Below, in pieces: positions 17,071-25,818 of a DNA stretch of 64,000 nt (position 1 is its first letter; each line of letters begins with the position of its first letter). Made by a program: the position numbers and the translations under genes. The stretch is taken from assembly GCF_006912135.1 (NCBI RefSeq), contig NZ_VIRS01000002.1:310001-374000 (forward strand), written 5' to 3'. The DNA comes from Cryptosporangium phraense (GTDB taxonomy: Bacteria; Actinomycetota; Actinomycetes; Mycobacteriales; Cryptosporangiaceae). The notes beneath the pieces were generated by a model. That model did no database searches, was not told the origin of the DNA, and saw nothing but the letters and a program-made list of their open reading frames with translations.

Positions 17071-17094
17071 ATGCGCGGTGCAACCTGGGGCTGA
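17071..17094 (+). CDS. Heptapeptide gene, copy 7 (MRGATWG)
   Basis: The same peptide and the most diverged copy, with GGT for the first Gly, GCA for Ala and ACC for Thr. A GGAAGGGAG site ends seven bases before the ATG. It is the last unit, 236 bases before the GGDEF-EAL gene. Confidence 0.8.
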   Translation: MRGATWG

Positions 17095-17330
17095 ACTGCC
17101 CACCCGAGGGCCGATCGTGCCCACCCGGAACGAATGTCTCCGGCTCGGCACTGATCGCCACGTCCGCGGCGAAGCGGCCGCCCTGTCAGATAGCGCAGCG
17201 TAGTCAGCTCGTCATTCACGGCTCCGGAAATGGCGGTTCTGGCCGCCGTTCGGACGTGAGTCGTTAAAGCTCACTCACTTATCGCCTCGTAACCCGTGAC
17301 GCACCCGCCCTCCGTCGGAGAGGATCGTCG

Positions 17331-19790
17331 ATGCGTGGCCGTATCGGTCGCGTTGTCGGCACCGAGGGAGGCAGCGTGGACGCGGTTATCGGCGCCCAGC
17401 GACTGTCGCTTCCCAGTCGTCTTCGCGCCTTGATTACAGGTATGACCGTATTGGCGGCGGTCTGTATCGCCGGCGTCGCTCTGACGCTCCGGCCGCCGGG
17501 TGAAGACTGGTGGGCCATCCCGCTGGTGACCGTCATGGTCGCGATCAGCCGGCTGTGGATCGTGCGCCGCTACATCGGCGGCAGCGGCATCCTGGTCGAC
17601 TGGGGTGAGGCCGTCCTCATCGTCGGCCTGGTACTGATCTCTCCGGCCTGGACCGTGCTCACGGCCGCGCTCGGCACCGCCGTCGCGATGGCCTGGAAAC
17701 GGTTCGACCCGGTCAAGGCCTGGTTCAACGTGGCCACCACGATCGTCGGCGTCAGCATCGCCGCACTGGTCATGGTGGCGATCGCCGGAGCCCAGCCCGA
17801 TCCGATCAGCTGGCGCGGCGCCCTGGCGCTCGCGGTGATGGCCACGATTTCGGCCCTCGTGAGCGAGTTGGCGTGCGCGGCCGCGGTCGCGTTCTCCCGG
17901 GGCGACACATTCCGCACCGTTCTGTTCGAGGGCGTCGGCACCCGGGCGCTGGGCCTCGTGATGAATTTCGCGATCGGCGCGATGATTCTCGCGGTCGCGC
18001 GATACGCGCCCTACCTCCTCGTCGTGCTGCCGCCCGTTCTCTGGTTGCTGATCGAGGGATTCGCCGGCCGGGTTCGGACGCGGATCGAACGTCGCATGTG
18101 GCAGCGACTGACCGTGGCGACCCGGGAGATGGGTCACCTCGACATCGACGCAGTGTTGCGGACCGCGATCCTGGAATCGGCGAAGTTGTTCTCCGCGGAC
18201 GTCGTCGAAGTCGAATGGAAACGGGCCAACGGCGACGCGGTGCTCACCCGCGGTGACGCCGCCGGCAAGATCTGGCAGGGCAAGCCGGGCATCTACCGTC
18301 CGGAGCAGACCGCCTATCCGGTCTCGCTGGTGAACGGCTCCGGCCCCTCGTTCGGCGAGCTCCGCCTCTGCTTCCGGTCACAGGTCCGCCTCCCGGAGCG
18401 CGAGCAGCTGGCGCTGTCGACATTGGGCTCCGCGCTGGCCGGCACCATGCAGAACGCCTATGTGCACCAGCAACTGCACGACCTGGCCACTCAGGACTCG
18501 CTGACCGGCCTGGCCAACCGGCCCTGCCTGATGGCCGAGGGCAACGCGGTGCTGACCAGCGGCCACGGCACGGTCGCGCTGATGCTGCTCGACCTCGACC
18601 ACTTCCGCCAGGTCAACGACACGCTCGGGCACGAGGCCGGCGACGACCTGCTCCGGGTGGTCGCCGACCGGCTGCGCGCCCGGGTGACGCCGGGGGAGAC
18701 GCTGGCCCGCCTCGGCGGCGACGAGTTCGCGCTCCTCATGCCTGGTCAGGCCGACCTGAAGGGCGCCTCGGGGCACGCCCGCGACCGGGCCCGCACGCTG
18801 CTCGGAGCGCTGGGTGGCCCGCTGGTCGTCGACGGCGTCGAGCTCTCGGTCGAGGCCAGCGCGGGCGTCGTCGCGGCCGAGACCGGCAGCTGCGACATGG
18901 TCGAGCTGCTCCGCCGGGCCGACTCGGCGATGTACCGGGCCAAGGCGCGCGGGGTCGAGCTGGTCGAGTTCGACGCCGAGCGCGACACGGCCAGCGTCGA
19001 CCGGCTGGCGCTGGCGTCGGAGATGCAGGCCGCGCTGGCCGCCGACGACCAGATCGTCATCCAGCTGCAGCCGAGCGTCGACCTCGTGGGTGGGGCTCCG
19101 CTCGGCGCCGAGGTGCTGGTCCGCTGGAAGCATCCCCGCCGCGGGCTGCTGAGCCCGGCCTCGTTCATCCCCGACCTCGAGCACACCGACCTGATCGCGC
19201 CGCTCACCCGGCGGGTGTTCGAGCTCGCGCTCGGCACCTACCGGACCTGGCTCGACGACGGCATCGACGCTCCGGTCGCGGTCAACCTCTCCGCCCGCTC
19301 GCTGCTCGACCGCGAGCTGCCCGAGGAGGTCGGCCGGCTGCTGGCCGAGTTCGACGTCCCGCCCGACCGGCTCGTGCTCGAGATCACCGAGACCGCGATG
19401 ATGAGCGAGCTCGAGATCGTCGACGAGGTGCTCACCGCGCTGCGCGAGCTGGGCGTCCGGCTCTCGCTCGACGACTTCGGCACCGGGTTCTCGTCGCTCC
19501 AGTCGGTCGCGCGGGTCACGGTCGACGAGATCAAGATCGACCGCCAGTTCGTCATCGCGATGGGCAGCTCCCGGCAGGCCGAGGCCGTCGTCCGGATGAC
19601 GGTCGGGCTGGCCCAGACGCTCGGCCTGCGGGCGATCGCGGAGGGCGTCGAGACCGCGCAGCAACGCGCTGAGCTGGTGAAACTGGGCTGCCACGGTGCT
19701 CAGGGCTTCTACTTCTACCCGCCGCTCGACCCGGACGACGCCAAGACCGTCCTGGCCGCCCGCGGTGGCCCCGACGGGCCTCCGCAGTAA
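17331..19790 (+). CDS. Membrane-bound diguanylate cyclase / phosphodiesterase (GGDEF-EAL)
   Basis: The product has 819 residues. About seven membrane helices occupy residues 35-245. A GAF-like linker follows (about 255-370). The GGDEF domain has an intact RLGGDEF (about 459-465), but I see no RxxD inhibitory site before it. The EAL domain begins with EVL instead of EAL (about 591), keeps NLSARSL, EITET, LDDFGTGFSSL (about 712) and AEGVE. It probably makes and/or degrades cyclic di-GMP at the membrane. The ATG is preceded by GGAGAGG, and the first nine coding bases are the same as those of most heptapeptide genes (MRG). It lies downstream of the array on the same strand. Confidence 0.9.
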   Translation: MRGRIGRVVGTEGGSVDAVIGAQRLSLPSRLRALITGMTVLAAVCIAGVALTLRPPGEDWWAIPLVTVMVAISRLWIVRRYIGGSGILVDWGEAVLIVGLVLISPAWTVLTAALGTAVAMAWKRFDPVKAWFNVATTIVGVSIAALVMVAIAGAQPDPISWRGALALAVMATISALVSELACAAAVAFSRGDTFRTVLFEGVGTRALGLVMNFAIGAMILAVARYAPYLLVVLPPVLWLLIEGFAGRVRTRIERRMWQRLTVATREMGHLDIDAVLRTAILESAKLFSADVVEVEWKRANGDAVLTRGDAAGKIWQGKPGIYRPEQTAYPVSLVNGSGPSFGELRLCFRSQVRLPEREQLALSTLGSALAGTMQNAYVHQQLHDLATQDSLTGLANRPCLMAEGNAVLTSGHGTVALMLLDLDHFRQVNDTLGHEAGDDLLRVVADRLRARVTPGETLARLGGDEFALLMPGQADLKGASGHARDRARTLLGALGGPLVVDGVELSVEASAGVVAAETGSCDMVELLRRADSAMYRAKARGVELVEFDAERDTASVDRLALASEMQAALAADDQIVIQLQPSVDLVGGAPLGAEVLVRWKHPRRGLLSPASFIPDLEHTDLIAPLTRRVFELALGTYRTWLDDGIDAPVAVNLSARSLLDRELPEEVGRLLAEFDVPPDRLVLEITETAMMSELEIVDEVLTALRELGVRLSLDDFGTGFSSLQSVARVTVDEIKIDRQFVIAMGSSRQAEAVVRMTVGLAQTLGLRAIAEGVETAQQRAELVKLGCHGAQGFYFYPPLDPDDAKTVLAARGGPDGPPQ

Positions 19791-20013
19791 CGGTTGTCGC
19801 CGGTCCGGGCAGACCTTCCGGCTGATCGGTTGAGGGGTACACCGGACAAAGGGCGGCCGAGCGGTGCCTTAGCCTGGACCACAAATAGCGTTAACGCGAC
19901 CTTATCCAGCACCGTCAGTCGCTCGATCGGCGTACTTGATTTCTTGAGGCACGATAGAGCGGCTGATCGCGCCCCACCGTCCTGCGGCGCACCGTCTCTC
20001 CCCGGAGCTGCTC

Positions 20014-21267
20014 GTGACCTCCCCCGTTGCTCTGAACGCCGGCCCCCGCGGCGTCCGGAGTCGTCTGGTCTTCCTGGTGGCGCTGCTCGCGACCGCCGCG
20101 GTGCTCGTGACCGGCTGCTCCTCCTCCGGCAACGACGGCAAGGGCGGCAGCAGCGGCTCGGCGCCGTCGGCGTCCCCCTCGCCGGACGGGCCGAAGCTGA
20201 CGGTCGAGCCGGCCGCGAACGCGACCGCGGTGGCGCCGACATCGCCGATCAAGCTCTCGATCGACAAGGACACGATCACCGCGGTCACCGTGAAGGCCGC
20301 CGACGGCGACGCGATCGAGGGCAAGGTCGGCGCCGACCAGCGCAGCTGGCAGAGCAACGAGGGCAAGCTCGCGTTCGGCGCGACCTACACGGTCTCGGTC
20401 ACCACCAGCGGCTCGCCGACGCCGCTCACCTCGAAGTTCTCGACCGTGCCGACGCCGTCGGGCGACAGCTCGGTGCGGGCCTCGAGCATCCTCGGCGACG
20501 GCAAGACCTACGGCGTCGGGATGCCGATCATCCTCAAGCTGAGCCACTCGGTGAAGAGCGACGCGGCCCGGGCCAAGTACGAGAAGATGCTGAAGGTCAC
20601 GTCGAACCCGTCGACCACCGGCGCCTGGGGCTGGATCAGCTCGACCGAGCTGCACTTCCGCCCGTCCGAGTACTGGAAGTCGGGCAGCACCGTGCACGTG
20701 TCGGTCGACACGGCCGGCCGCGAGATCGCCGACGGCGTCTGGGGCCGCACCGACATGACCGTCGACTTCAAGATCGGCACCAACCGCCGGCTGGTCGCCG
20801 ACTCGTCGACCCACACGATGACGGTCAGCGAGGGCGGTGAGGTCGTCAAGTCGATGCCGGTCAGCCTGGGCAAGCCGAAGTACCCGTCGAGCAGCGGCAC
20901 GATGCTGATCATCGACAAGCGGCGCGAGGCGATGTTCGACTCGTCGACCTACGGTCTCGCGGTCGACTCGCCCGACGGCTACCGCACCAAGGTCGAGTAC
21001 CCGATGCGCCTCACCTGGGGTGGCGAGTTCATCCACTCGGCGCCGTGGTCGGTCGCGCAGCAGGGGAACACCAACGTCTCGCACGGGTGCATCAACGTCG
21101 CCCCCGACATGGCGATCTGGCTGTTCAACCGGGTCCAGGTCGGTGACCCGGTCACCGTGAAGAACACCGAGACCCAGGTCCAGCTCGGCAACGGCTACAC
21201 CGACTGGTCGCTGAGCTTCACCGATTGGCTCACGCACTCGCAGAGCGGCGTCGTCACTACTGCGTGA
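20014..21267 (+). CDS. L,D-transpeptidase lipoprotein (Ig-like + YkuD)
   Basis: The product has 417 residues. It carries a lipoprotein signal with lipobox LVTGC and acylated Cys35, then a Ser/Gly linker. Two Ig-like beta domains (about 60-270) precede a YkuD catalytic domain with the HSAPWS and SHGCIN motifs (catalytic Cys359). It should form 3-3 cross-links in peptidoglycan outside the membrane, like mycobacterial LdtMt2. The ribosome site is not strong. The stop overlaps the end of the convergent MFS gene by 11 bases. Confidence 0.92.
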   Translation: MTSPVALNAGPRGVRSRLVFLVALLATAAVLVTGCSSSGNDGKGGSSGSAPSASPSPDGPKLTVEPAANATAVAPTSPIKLSIDKDTITAVTVKAADGDAIEGKVGADQRSWQSNEGKLAFGATYTVSVTTSGSPTPLTSKFSTVPTPSGDSSVRASSILGDGKTYGVGMPIILKLSHSVKSDAARAKYEKMLKVTSNPSTTGAWGWISSTELHFRPSEYWKSGSTVHVSVDTAGREIADGVWGRTDMTVDFKIGTNRRLVADSSTHTMTVSEGGEVVKSMPVSLGKPKYPSSSGTMLIIDKRREAMFDSSTYGLAVDSPDGYRTKVEYPMRLTWGGEFIHSAPWSVAQQGNTNVSHGCINVAPDMAIWLFNRVQVGDPVTVKNTETQVQLGNGYTDWSLSFTDWLTHSQSGVVTTA

Positions 21268-23038
21268 CCGGCTCCCGGTCGGAGGTGTCGAGGTCCTCGA
21301 CGACGCCCGGGGGCGCGAACGTGGGTGCGGTCTCGGCCGCGGCCGCGGTGGCGACCCCGGCGAGCGTCCCGGTGGCCTTGACCGCGGTCTCGGCCGCGTG
21401 GCTGGCCGCCGTCGCGGCCGCGTCGGCCGCGGCCTCCTCGCGGGCCTGCAGGCCCGACTGCGTCCGCAGCGGCAGCTCGGGCAGCATCCACAGGATGACG
21501 ACGCCGAGCGCCATGATGACGGCGGCGAGCAGGAACACCGTACTCATCGCGTCGGAGAACCCGACCTTGAACGGGTGGGCCAGCGTGTCGTCCAGGTGCG
21601 TGATGAACGACGTGTCGGAGAGCGAGCCGCTGCTGTTCTGGAGGCTCGCCGCCTGATCGGGGTGAGCGGCCAGCGCGGCCCGGTACTCCGGGGTCGTCGC
21701 GGCCGAGCGCACCGCCGACGAGATCGACGACGTGAGCCCGGAGAACAGCACCGACAGGAACACCGCGGTGCCCAGCGTCCCGCCCATCTGCCGGAAGAAC
21801 GTGACCGCGGCGGTCGCGACCCCCATGTCCCGGGGGTCGACCGCGTTCTGCACCGCGAGGATGACCGGCTGCATGTTGACGCCGAGCCCGGCGCCGAACA
21901 TGGCCATGACCAGCATCGTCGACCAGAGCGGGGTGTCGGCGCCGATGCGCGAGAACAGCAGCAGCGCGACCGCCATCAGCACGCCACCGATCAGTGGGAA
22001 GATCCGGTAGCGGCCGGTGCGGGTGATGACCGTGCCGGAGACCGCGGCCGCCGACATGATCCCGAGCACCAGCGGCAGCATCTGCAGGCCGCCGACGGTC
22101 GGCGACGACCCTTTGACGATCTGCAGGTACTGGGGGAGCAGCGCCATCGCCCCGAACATCCCCATGCCGATGATCAGGCTGCCGGCCGAGCCCACCGCGA
22201 ACGTGCGGCCGCGGAACATCCGGAGCGGCAGCAGCGCCTCGTCGCCGTACAGGCGTTCGGCCAGCAGGAACAGCCCGATGCCGATGATCCCGACGACGAA
22301 GCAGGCGATCGACCGGCCGGAGCCCCAGCCCCAGTCGCGGCCCTGCTCGGCCACCGTGAGCAGCGGGACCAGGCCGAGGACGAGCGCGAGCGCGCCGGGC
22401 CAGTCGATCCGGTGCTCACGCGGGGTGTGGGCCACGTTGAGCACCCGGGAGACGACGACCAGCGCCACCGCCCCGACCGGCAGGTTCACCCAGAAGATCC
22501 AGCGCCAGCCGGCCGTGCCCAGGATCGTTTCGGCCCCGGCGAAGAACCCGCCGATGACCGGGCCCAGGACGCTCGAGGTGCCGAATACCGCCATGAAGTA
22601 ACCCTGGTACTTCGAGCGCTCCCTCGGCGGGACGATGTCTCCGATGATCGCGAACGCCAGCGACATCAGGCCGCCGGCGCCGAGGCCCTGGATCGCCCGG
22701 AACGCGGCCAGCTCGTACATCGACGAGGAGATCCCGCACAGCAGCGAGCCGAGCAGGAAGATGCCGATCGCGGTGAGGAACAGCGGCTTGCGCCCGAAGA
22801 TGTCGGAGAGCTTGCCGTAGAGCGGCGTCACGATCGTGGACGTGATCAGGAACGCGGTCGTCGCCCAGGCCTGGAGGTCGAAGCCGTCGAGGTCGTCGGC
22901 GATCGTGCGGATCGCGGTCGCCACCACGGTCTGGTCGAGCGCGCTCAGGAACATTCCGAGCATCAACCCGACGATGATCGCGGTGATCTGCCGGTGGGTC
23001 AGAGCGGCGCCGGGAGTCTGCGTTCCGTGATTAGCCAC
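21257..23038 (-). CDS. DHA2-family MFS drug exporter (EmrB/QacA type)
   Basis: The product has 593 residues and about 14 membrane helices. Motif C-like GLMLGMFLSALDQTVVATAI lies in the first helix and motif A-like GKLSDIFGRKP after helix 2. GPVIGGFFAG and the segment WRWIFWVNLPVG are typical of DHA2. The last about 60 residues are an Ala-rich, acidic cytoplasmic tail. It likely exports cationic or lipophilic drugs using the proton gradient. The upstream region to the FMN reductase gene is short and holds a terminator. Confidence 0.9.
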   Translation of the reverse strand: MANHGTQTPGAALTHRQITAIIVGLMLGMFLSALDQTVVATAIRTIADDLDGFDLQAWATTAFLITSTIVTPLYGKLSDIFGRKPLFLTAIGIFLLGSLLCGISSSMYELAAFRAIQGLGAGGLMSLAFAIIGDIVPPRERSKYQGYFMAVFGTSSVLGPVIGGFFAGAETILGTAGWRWIFWVNLPVGAVALVVVSRVLNVAHTPREHRIDWPGALALVLGLVPLLTVAEQGRDWGWGSGRSIACFVVGIIGIGLFLLAERLYGDEALLPLRMFRGRTFAVGSAGSLIIGMGMFGAMALLPQYLQIVKGSSPTVGGLQMLPLVLGIMSAAAVSGTVITRTGRYRIFPLIGGVLMAVALLLFSRIGADTPLWSTMLVMAMFGAGLGVNMQPVILAVQNAVDPRDMGVATAAVTFFRQMGGTLGTAVFLSVLFSGLTSSISSAVRSAATTPEYRAALAAHPDQAASLQNSSGSLSDTSFITHLDDTLAHPFKVGFSDAMSTVFLLAAVIMALGVVILWMLPELPLRTQSGLQAREEAAADAAATAASHAAETAVKATGTLAGVATAAAAETAPTFAPPGVVEDLDTSDREPVTQ

Positions 23039-23055
23039 AATTTAGTGTAAAAGGT

Positions 23056-23087
23056 GCGTTCCGGGCGTCAACTGGCGCCCGGAACGC
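23056..23087 (-). terminator. Intrinsic terminator after the FMN reductase gene
   Basis: A perfect 12-base stem (23056-23067 with 23076-23087) has an 8-base loop. On the minus strand it is followed by CCTTTTAC, so it ends transcripts from the reductase. Confidence 0.8.
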
Positions 23088-23097
23088 TCGGTACTTC

Positions 23098-23664
23098 TCA
23101 GGGGCGAAGGGCCTTGAGGGCCTCGCTCCAGCGGCCGAGCTCGTCGAGCATCGCGTTGCCGGACGTCTCGATCAGCTCGTTCGGCACGAACACGCCGTCG
23201 TCGTCGAGGAACTGCTGGACGAACGGGATCGTCACGGCCTCGACCAGCGTCACGACCTTGAGCGACTGGAGGACCGGCTTGAACGCCTGGGCCGAGCGGA
23301 GGCCGGCCGAGACGCCGCCGTAGCTGACCAGCCCGGCCGGCTTGTACTGCCACTCGTTGTGCAGGTAGTCGACGGCGTTCTTCACCGCGGCGGTGTAGCT
23401 GTGGTTGTACTCGGCGAGCACGAACACGAACGCGTCGGCCGCGCCGACCCGGGCGGCCCACTCCTTGGTGTGGTCCTTGGTGTACTTCGACAGCCGGGGG
23501 TGGTTCGGCTCGTCCATCAGCGGGAGGTCGAGCTCGGCCAGGTCGACGAGGTCGACCTCGTCGAAGCCGCCGTGCTTGGCGGCCGCCGTCTCCACCCACT
23601 GTCCGACGGGTAGCCCGACCCGCCCCGGACGGGTGCTGGCGACGATGATCTGCAGCCTGGACAT
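23098..23664 (-). CDS. NADPH-dependent FMN reductase family protein
   Basis: The product has 188 residues from the ATG at 23664. The flavodoxin-like fold has the phosphate loop ASTRPGRVGLPVG (about 8-20). The segments VFVLAEYNHSYTAAVKNAVDYL and KPAGLVSYGGVSAGLRSAQ are typical of NADPH:FMN or quinone reductases of the ArsH/YhdA/ChrR type. It probably reduces FMN, quinones or xenobiotics in the cytoplasm. It is divergent from the IclR regulator, with 231 bases between them, and ends at a strong terminator. Confidence 0.88.
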   Translation of the reverse strand: MSRLQIIVASTRPGRVGLPVGQWVETAAAKHGGFDEVDLVDLAELDLPLMDEPNHPRLSKYTKDHTKEWAARVGAADAFVFVLAEYNHSYTAAVKNAVDYLHNEWQYKPAGLVSYGGVSAGLRSAQAFKPVLQSLKVVTLVEAVTIPFVQQFLDDDGVFVPNELIETSGNAMLDELGRWSEALKALRP

Positions 23665-23895
23665 GCGGCTCCCTACGAGTTCGTAACTGTTTACCCTCTC
23701 AACTACTCGGCCGAACCGAGCCGGGCCGGAGCTAATTCCGGACCGCCCCCAATTCCGGGCCGAGGCGACCATCACACTCAGACGAGCGCGTACGCGTCTC
23801 ACCTCGGGCGGCCCGTGGCGGACGCTCCGAGGCCGGGGCGGGACCAGCGGCCCGGTCGAGTTCGCGCATGTGAACAAGGCTGCCATCCTGGCAGC

Positions 23896-24690
23896 GTGGA
23901 CACGGCAGCTTCGGTCACCAGCAAGGCGCTCGGCATCCTGGCCGCGTTCAGCGCCGACGCGCCCCGGCTGACGCTGTCCGAGATCGCCCGCCGGGCCGGC
24001 CTGCCGCTCACCACCGCCCACCGCCTGGTCGGCGAGCTGGCCGAGTGGGGTGCGCTCGAACGCGACGAGACCGGCCGGTACCGGATCGGGCTGCGGCTCT
24101 GGGAGGTCGCGTCGCTGGCGCCGCGCAGCCTCGGCCTCCGGGAGCGGGCGATGCCGTTCCTCGAGGACCTCTACGAGGTCACGCACGAGAACGTCCAGCT
24201 CGCGGTGCGGGACGGCCACGAGGCCGTGTACGTCGAACGGATCTCCGGACGGCAGGCGATCGGCGTCGTGTCCCGGGTCGGTGGACGGCTGCCGCTGCAC
24301 GCGACCGGCGTCGGCCAGGTGCTGCTCGCGTACTCGACGCCGGAGCTGCAGGACCGCGTCCTCGAGCAGCCGCTGAAGGCGTTCACGAAGTACACGCTCA
24401 CCGACCCGAAGCGGCTGCGGCAGGTGCTGGCCGAGGTCCGTCGGGCCGGGATCGCGGTCTGCGACCGGATGGTGGACCCGGACTCGCTCTCGGTGGCCGC
24501 CCCGGTGTTCGGCCCGCCCGACGGCGCGGACGCGGTCGCCGCCCGCGTCTCGGTCGGGGCCACGGTCGTCGCCGCGCTGTCGGTGGTGGTCCCGTCCGAC
24601 GGCGCCGACCGCCTGGGCCTGGTCCCCGCCGTGCGGGCCGCCGCCCGGGGCATAACCCGCGTGCTCGGGGGAGTCAGTCCTCCTCGCTGA
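23896..24690 (+). CDS. IclR-family regulator, probable regulator of the pca/pob genes
   Basis: The product has 264 residues from the GTG at 23896. The N-terminal winged helix (about 8-70) has LSEIARRAGLPLTTAHRLVGELAEWG. The C-terminal effector domain has VQLAVRDGHEAVYVERISG and GRLPLHATGVGQVLLAY. IclR proteins such as PcaR, PcaU and PobR control protocatechuate and 4-hydroxybenzoate genes, and this gene is tail-to-tail with pcaC (17-base overlap), so that role is a good inference. The effector may be protocatechuate or beta-ketoadipate. Confidence 0.87.
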   Translation: MDTAASVTSKALGILAAFSADAPRLTLSEIARRAGLPLTTAHRLVGELAEWGALERDETGRYRIGLRLWEVASLAPRSLGLRERAMPFLEDLYEVTHENVQLAVRDGHEAVYVERISGRQAIGVVSRVGGRLPLHATGVGQVLLAYSTPELQDRVLEQPLKAFTKYTLTDPKRLRQVLAEVRRAGIAVCDRMVDPDSLSVAAPVFGPPDGADAVAARVSVGATVVAALSVVVPSDGADRLGLVPAVRAAARGITRVLGGVSPPR

Positions 24691-25039
24691 GGACTTTCTG
24701 GGCGATCGCGAACGCGGAGTTCGCCGCCGGGACGCCGGCGTAGACCGCGGAGTGCAGCAGCACTTCCTTGATCTCGTCCGGGGTCAGGCCGTTGCGGCGG
24801 GCCGCCCGGACGTGCATCGGGATCTCGTTCTCGGCCCGCAGCGCGGTGAGCAGCGCCAGCGTGATGCAGCTGCGGGTCTTGCGGCCGAGTCCCTCGCGGG
24901 TCCAGATCTCGCCCCAGGCGTACCGGGTGATGAAGTCCTGGAAGTCGGCGGTGAACTCGGTGGCGTTCGCGGTGGCCCGGTCGACGTGGGCGTCGCCGAG
25001 CACCTCGCGGCGCACCTTCATCCCGTCCTCGTAGGTCAT
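24674..25039 (-). CDS. pcaC: 4-carboxymuconolactone decarboxylase
   Basis: The product has 121 residues and matches the stand-alone PcaC length. It decarboxylates gamma-carboxymuconolactone to beta-ketoadipate enol-lactone. The CMD fold is seen in FITRYAWGEIWTREGLGRKTRS and ALRAENEIPMHVRAARRNGLTPDEIKEVLLHSAVYAGVPAA. The ATG overlaps the pcaD stop (ATGA). In many actinomycetes pcaC and pcaD are fused as pcaL; here they are separate. It is the last gene of the operon. Confidence 0.93.
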   Translation of the reverse strand: MTYEDGMKVRREVLGDAHVDRATANATEFTADFQDFITRYAWGEIWTREGLGRKTRSCITLALLTALRAENEIPMHVRAARRNGLTPDEIKEVLLHSAVYAGVPAANSAFAIAQKVLSEED

Positions 25040-25818
25040 CGGGACCCCTCCAGGTGAGCGACGATCAGCGCCTCGATCGCCTCGGGCTGCTCCAGCGTCG
25101 CCAGGTGGGCCGCGTCCGGGACGATCTGCAGGCGCGCCCCGGGGATCTCCGAGGCGATCACCTCGGCGTGCGACGGCGGAGCCGAGGGATCGTCCGCGCC
25201 CGCGATCACCAGGGTGTCGGCGGTGACCCGGCGCAGCCCGGCCCGTAGATCCATGCCCGCGATCGCCTCGCAGCAGCCCGCGTAGCCCTCGTCCGGAGTG
25301 GACACCAGCATCATCAGCGCGGCCTTCACCGCGTCCGGCTCGCGCTCGCGGAAGCCCGCGGTGAACCAGCGTCCGGCGGCCGCCTCGGCGATCGCTCCGG
25401 TTCCTCGCGCGCGAACCGTCTCGGCCCGCTCGATCCAGCCAGTGGCCGGCGGCATGTACGCCGACGTGCAGACCAGCGCCAGCCGCTCGATCCGCTCCGG
25501 AGCGGTCGACGCCAGCCACATCCCGATCATCCCGCCGAGCGAGAGCCCGGCGAAGTAGACGCTCTCCAGCCTCAGCTCGTCGAGCACGGCGAGGAAGTCG
25601 GCGCCGAGCTCGTCGAGCGAGTACGGGCCGGGCGGGACCTCGGACCCGTCGTGCCCGCGGGTCTCCACCGCCAGCACCCGGAACCGGCCGGCCAGCGCCG
25701 GGATCAGCGGCGTCCACATTCCCTGGGTCGTGCCGACCGAGTTGCCGAGGACGAGTACCGGGGCGTCGACCGGGGCTTCGTCGACGCCGTACCAGGTGGT
25801 GGCCAGTCGAGCGGTCAC
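25036..25818 (-). CDS. pcaD: 3-oxoadipate enol-lactonase
   Basis: The product has 260 residues. It is an alpha/beta hydrolase that opens beta-ketoadipate enol-lactone to beta-ketoadipate. The nucleophile elbow is GLSLGG (Ser93), the oxyanion segment is GNSVGT (about 25-30) and the catalytic His lies in DAAHLATLEQPE (about 238). I chose the GTG at 25818, which overlaps the pcaB stop (GTGA). An earlier ATG lies inside pcaB. Coupled downstream to pcaC. Confidence 0.92.
   Translation of the reverse strand: MTARLATTWYGVDEAPVDAPVLVLGNSVGTTQGMWTPLIPALAGRFRVLAVETRGHDGSEVPPGPYSLDELGADFLAVLDELRLESVYFAGLSLGGMIGMWLASTAPERIERLALVCTSAYMPPATGWIERAETVRARGTGAIAEAAAGRWFTAGFREREPDAVKAALMMLVSTPDEGYAGCCEAIAGMDLRAGLRRVTADTLVIAGADDPSAPPSHAEVIASEIPGARLQIVPDAAHLATLEQPEAIEALIVAHLEGSR

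Larger units (their letters stand above)
16623..17094 (+). repeat. Array of seven 24-base genes all encoding MRGATWG
   Basis: Start codons lie at 16623, 16705, 16774, 16847, 16922, 17003 and 17071, so the period varies from 68 to 82 bases. Each unit is ATG, five variable-wobble or fixed codons, a GG(C/A) codon and TGA. Every codon with synonymous choices varies between copies at its third base only; no first or second base changes. Each start has a purine-rich Shine-Dalgarno site (mostly GGAGGT-like) 6 to 8 bases upstream. The 44-58 base spacers are otherwise unrelated to each other. This pattern indicates selection on the peptide sequence, not on the DNA repeat. Confidence 0.9.

Noticed and set aside
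16623-17094. CRISPR array
   Set aside because: The repeats are 24 bases but the spacing varies from 68 to 82 bases. They differ at codon third positions only, and each has a ribosome site, a start and a stop. No cas genes are near. It is a set of short genes.
16561-17161. Long minus-strand ORFs with a repeated PHVAPR-type motif
   Set aside because: They are the antisense reading of the heptapeptide genes. In that frame the wobble changes would alter residues (for example H/Q), and no ribosome site precedes them.
16658-17267. Plus-strand ORFs of 70 and 159 codons overlapping the array
   Set aside because: They cross several of the short genes in other frames and have no third-position G/C bias or family likeness. 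One merely ends in frame with copy 4.
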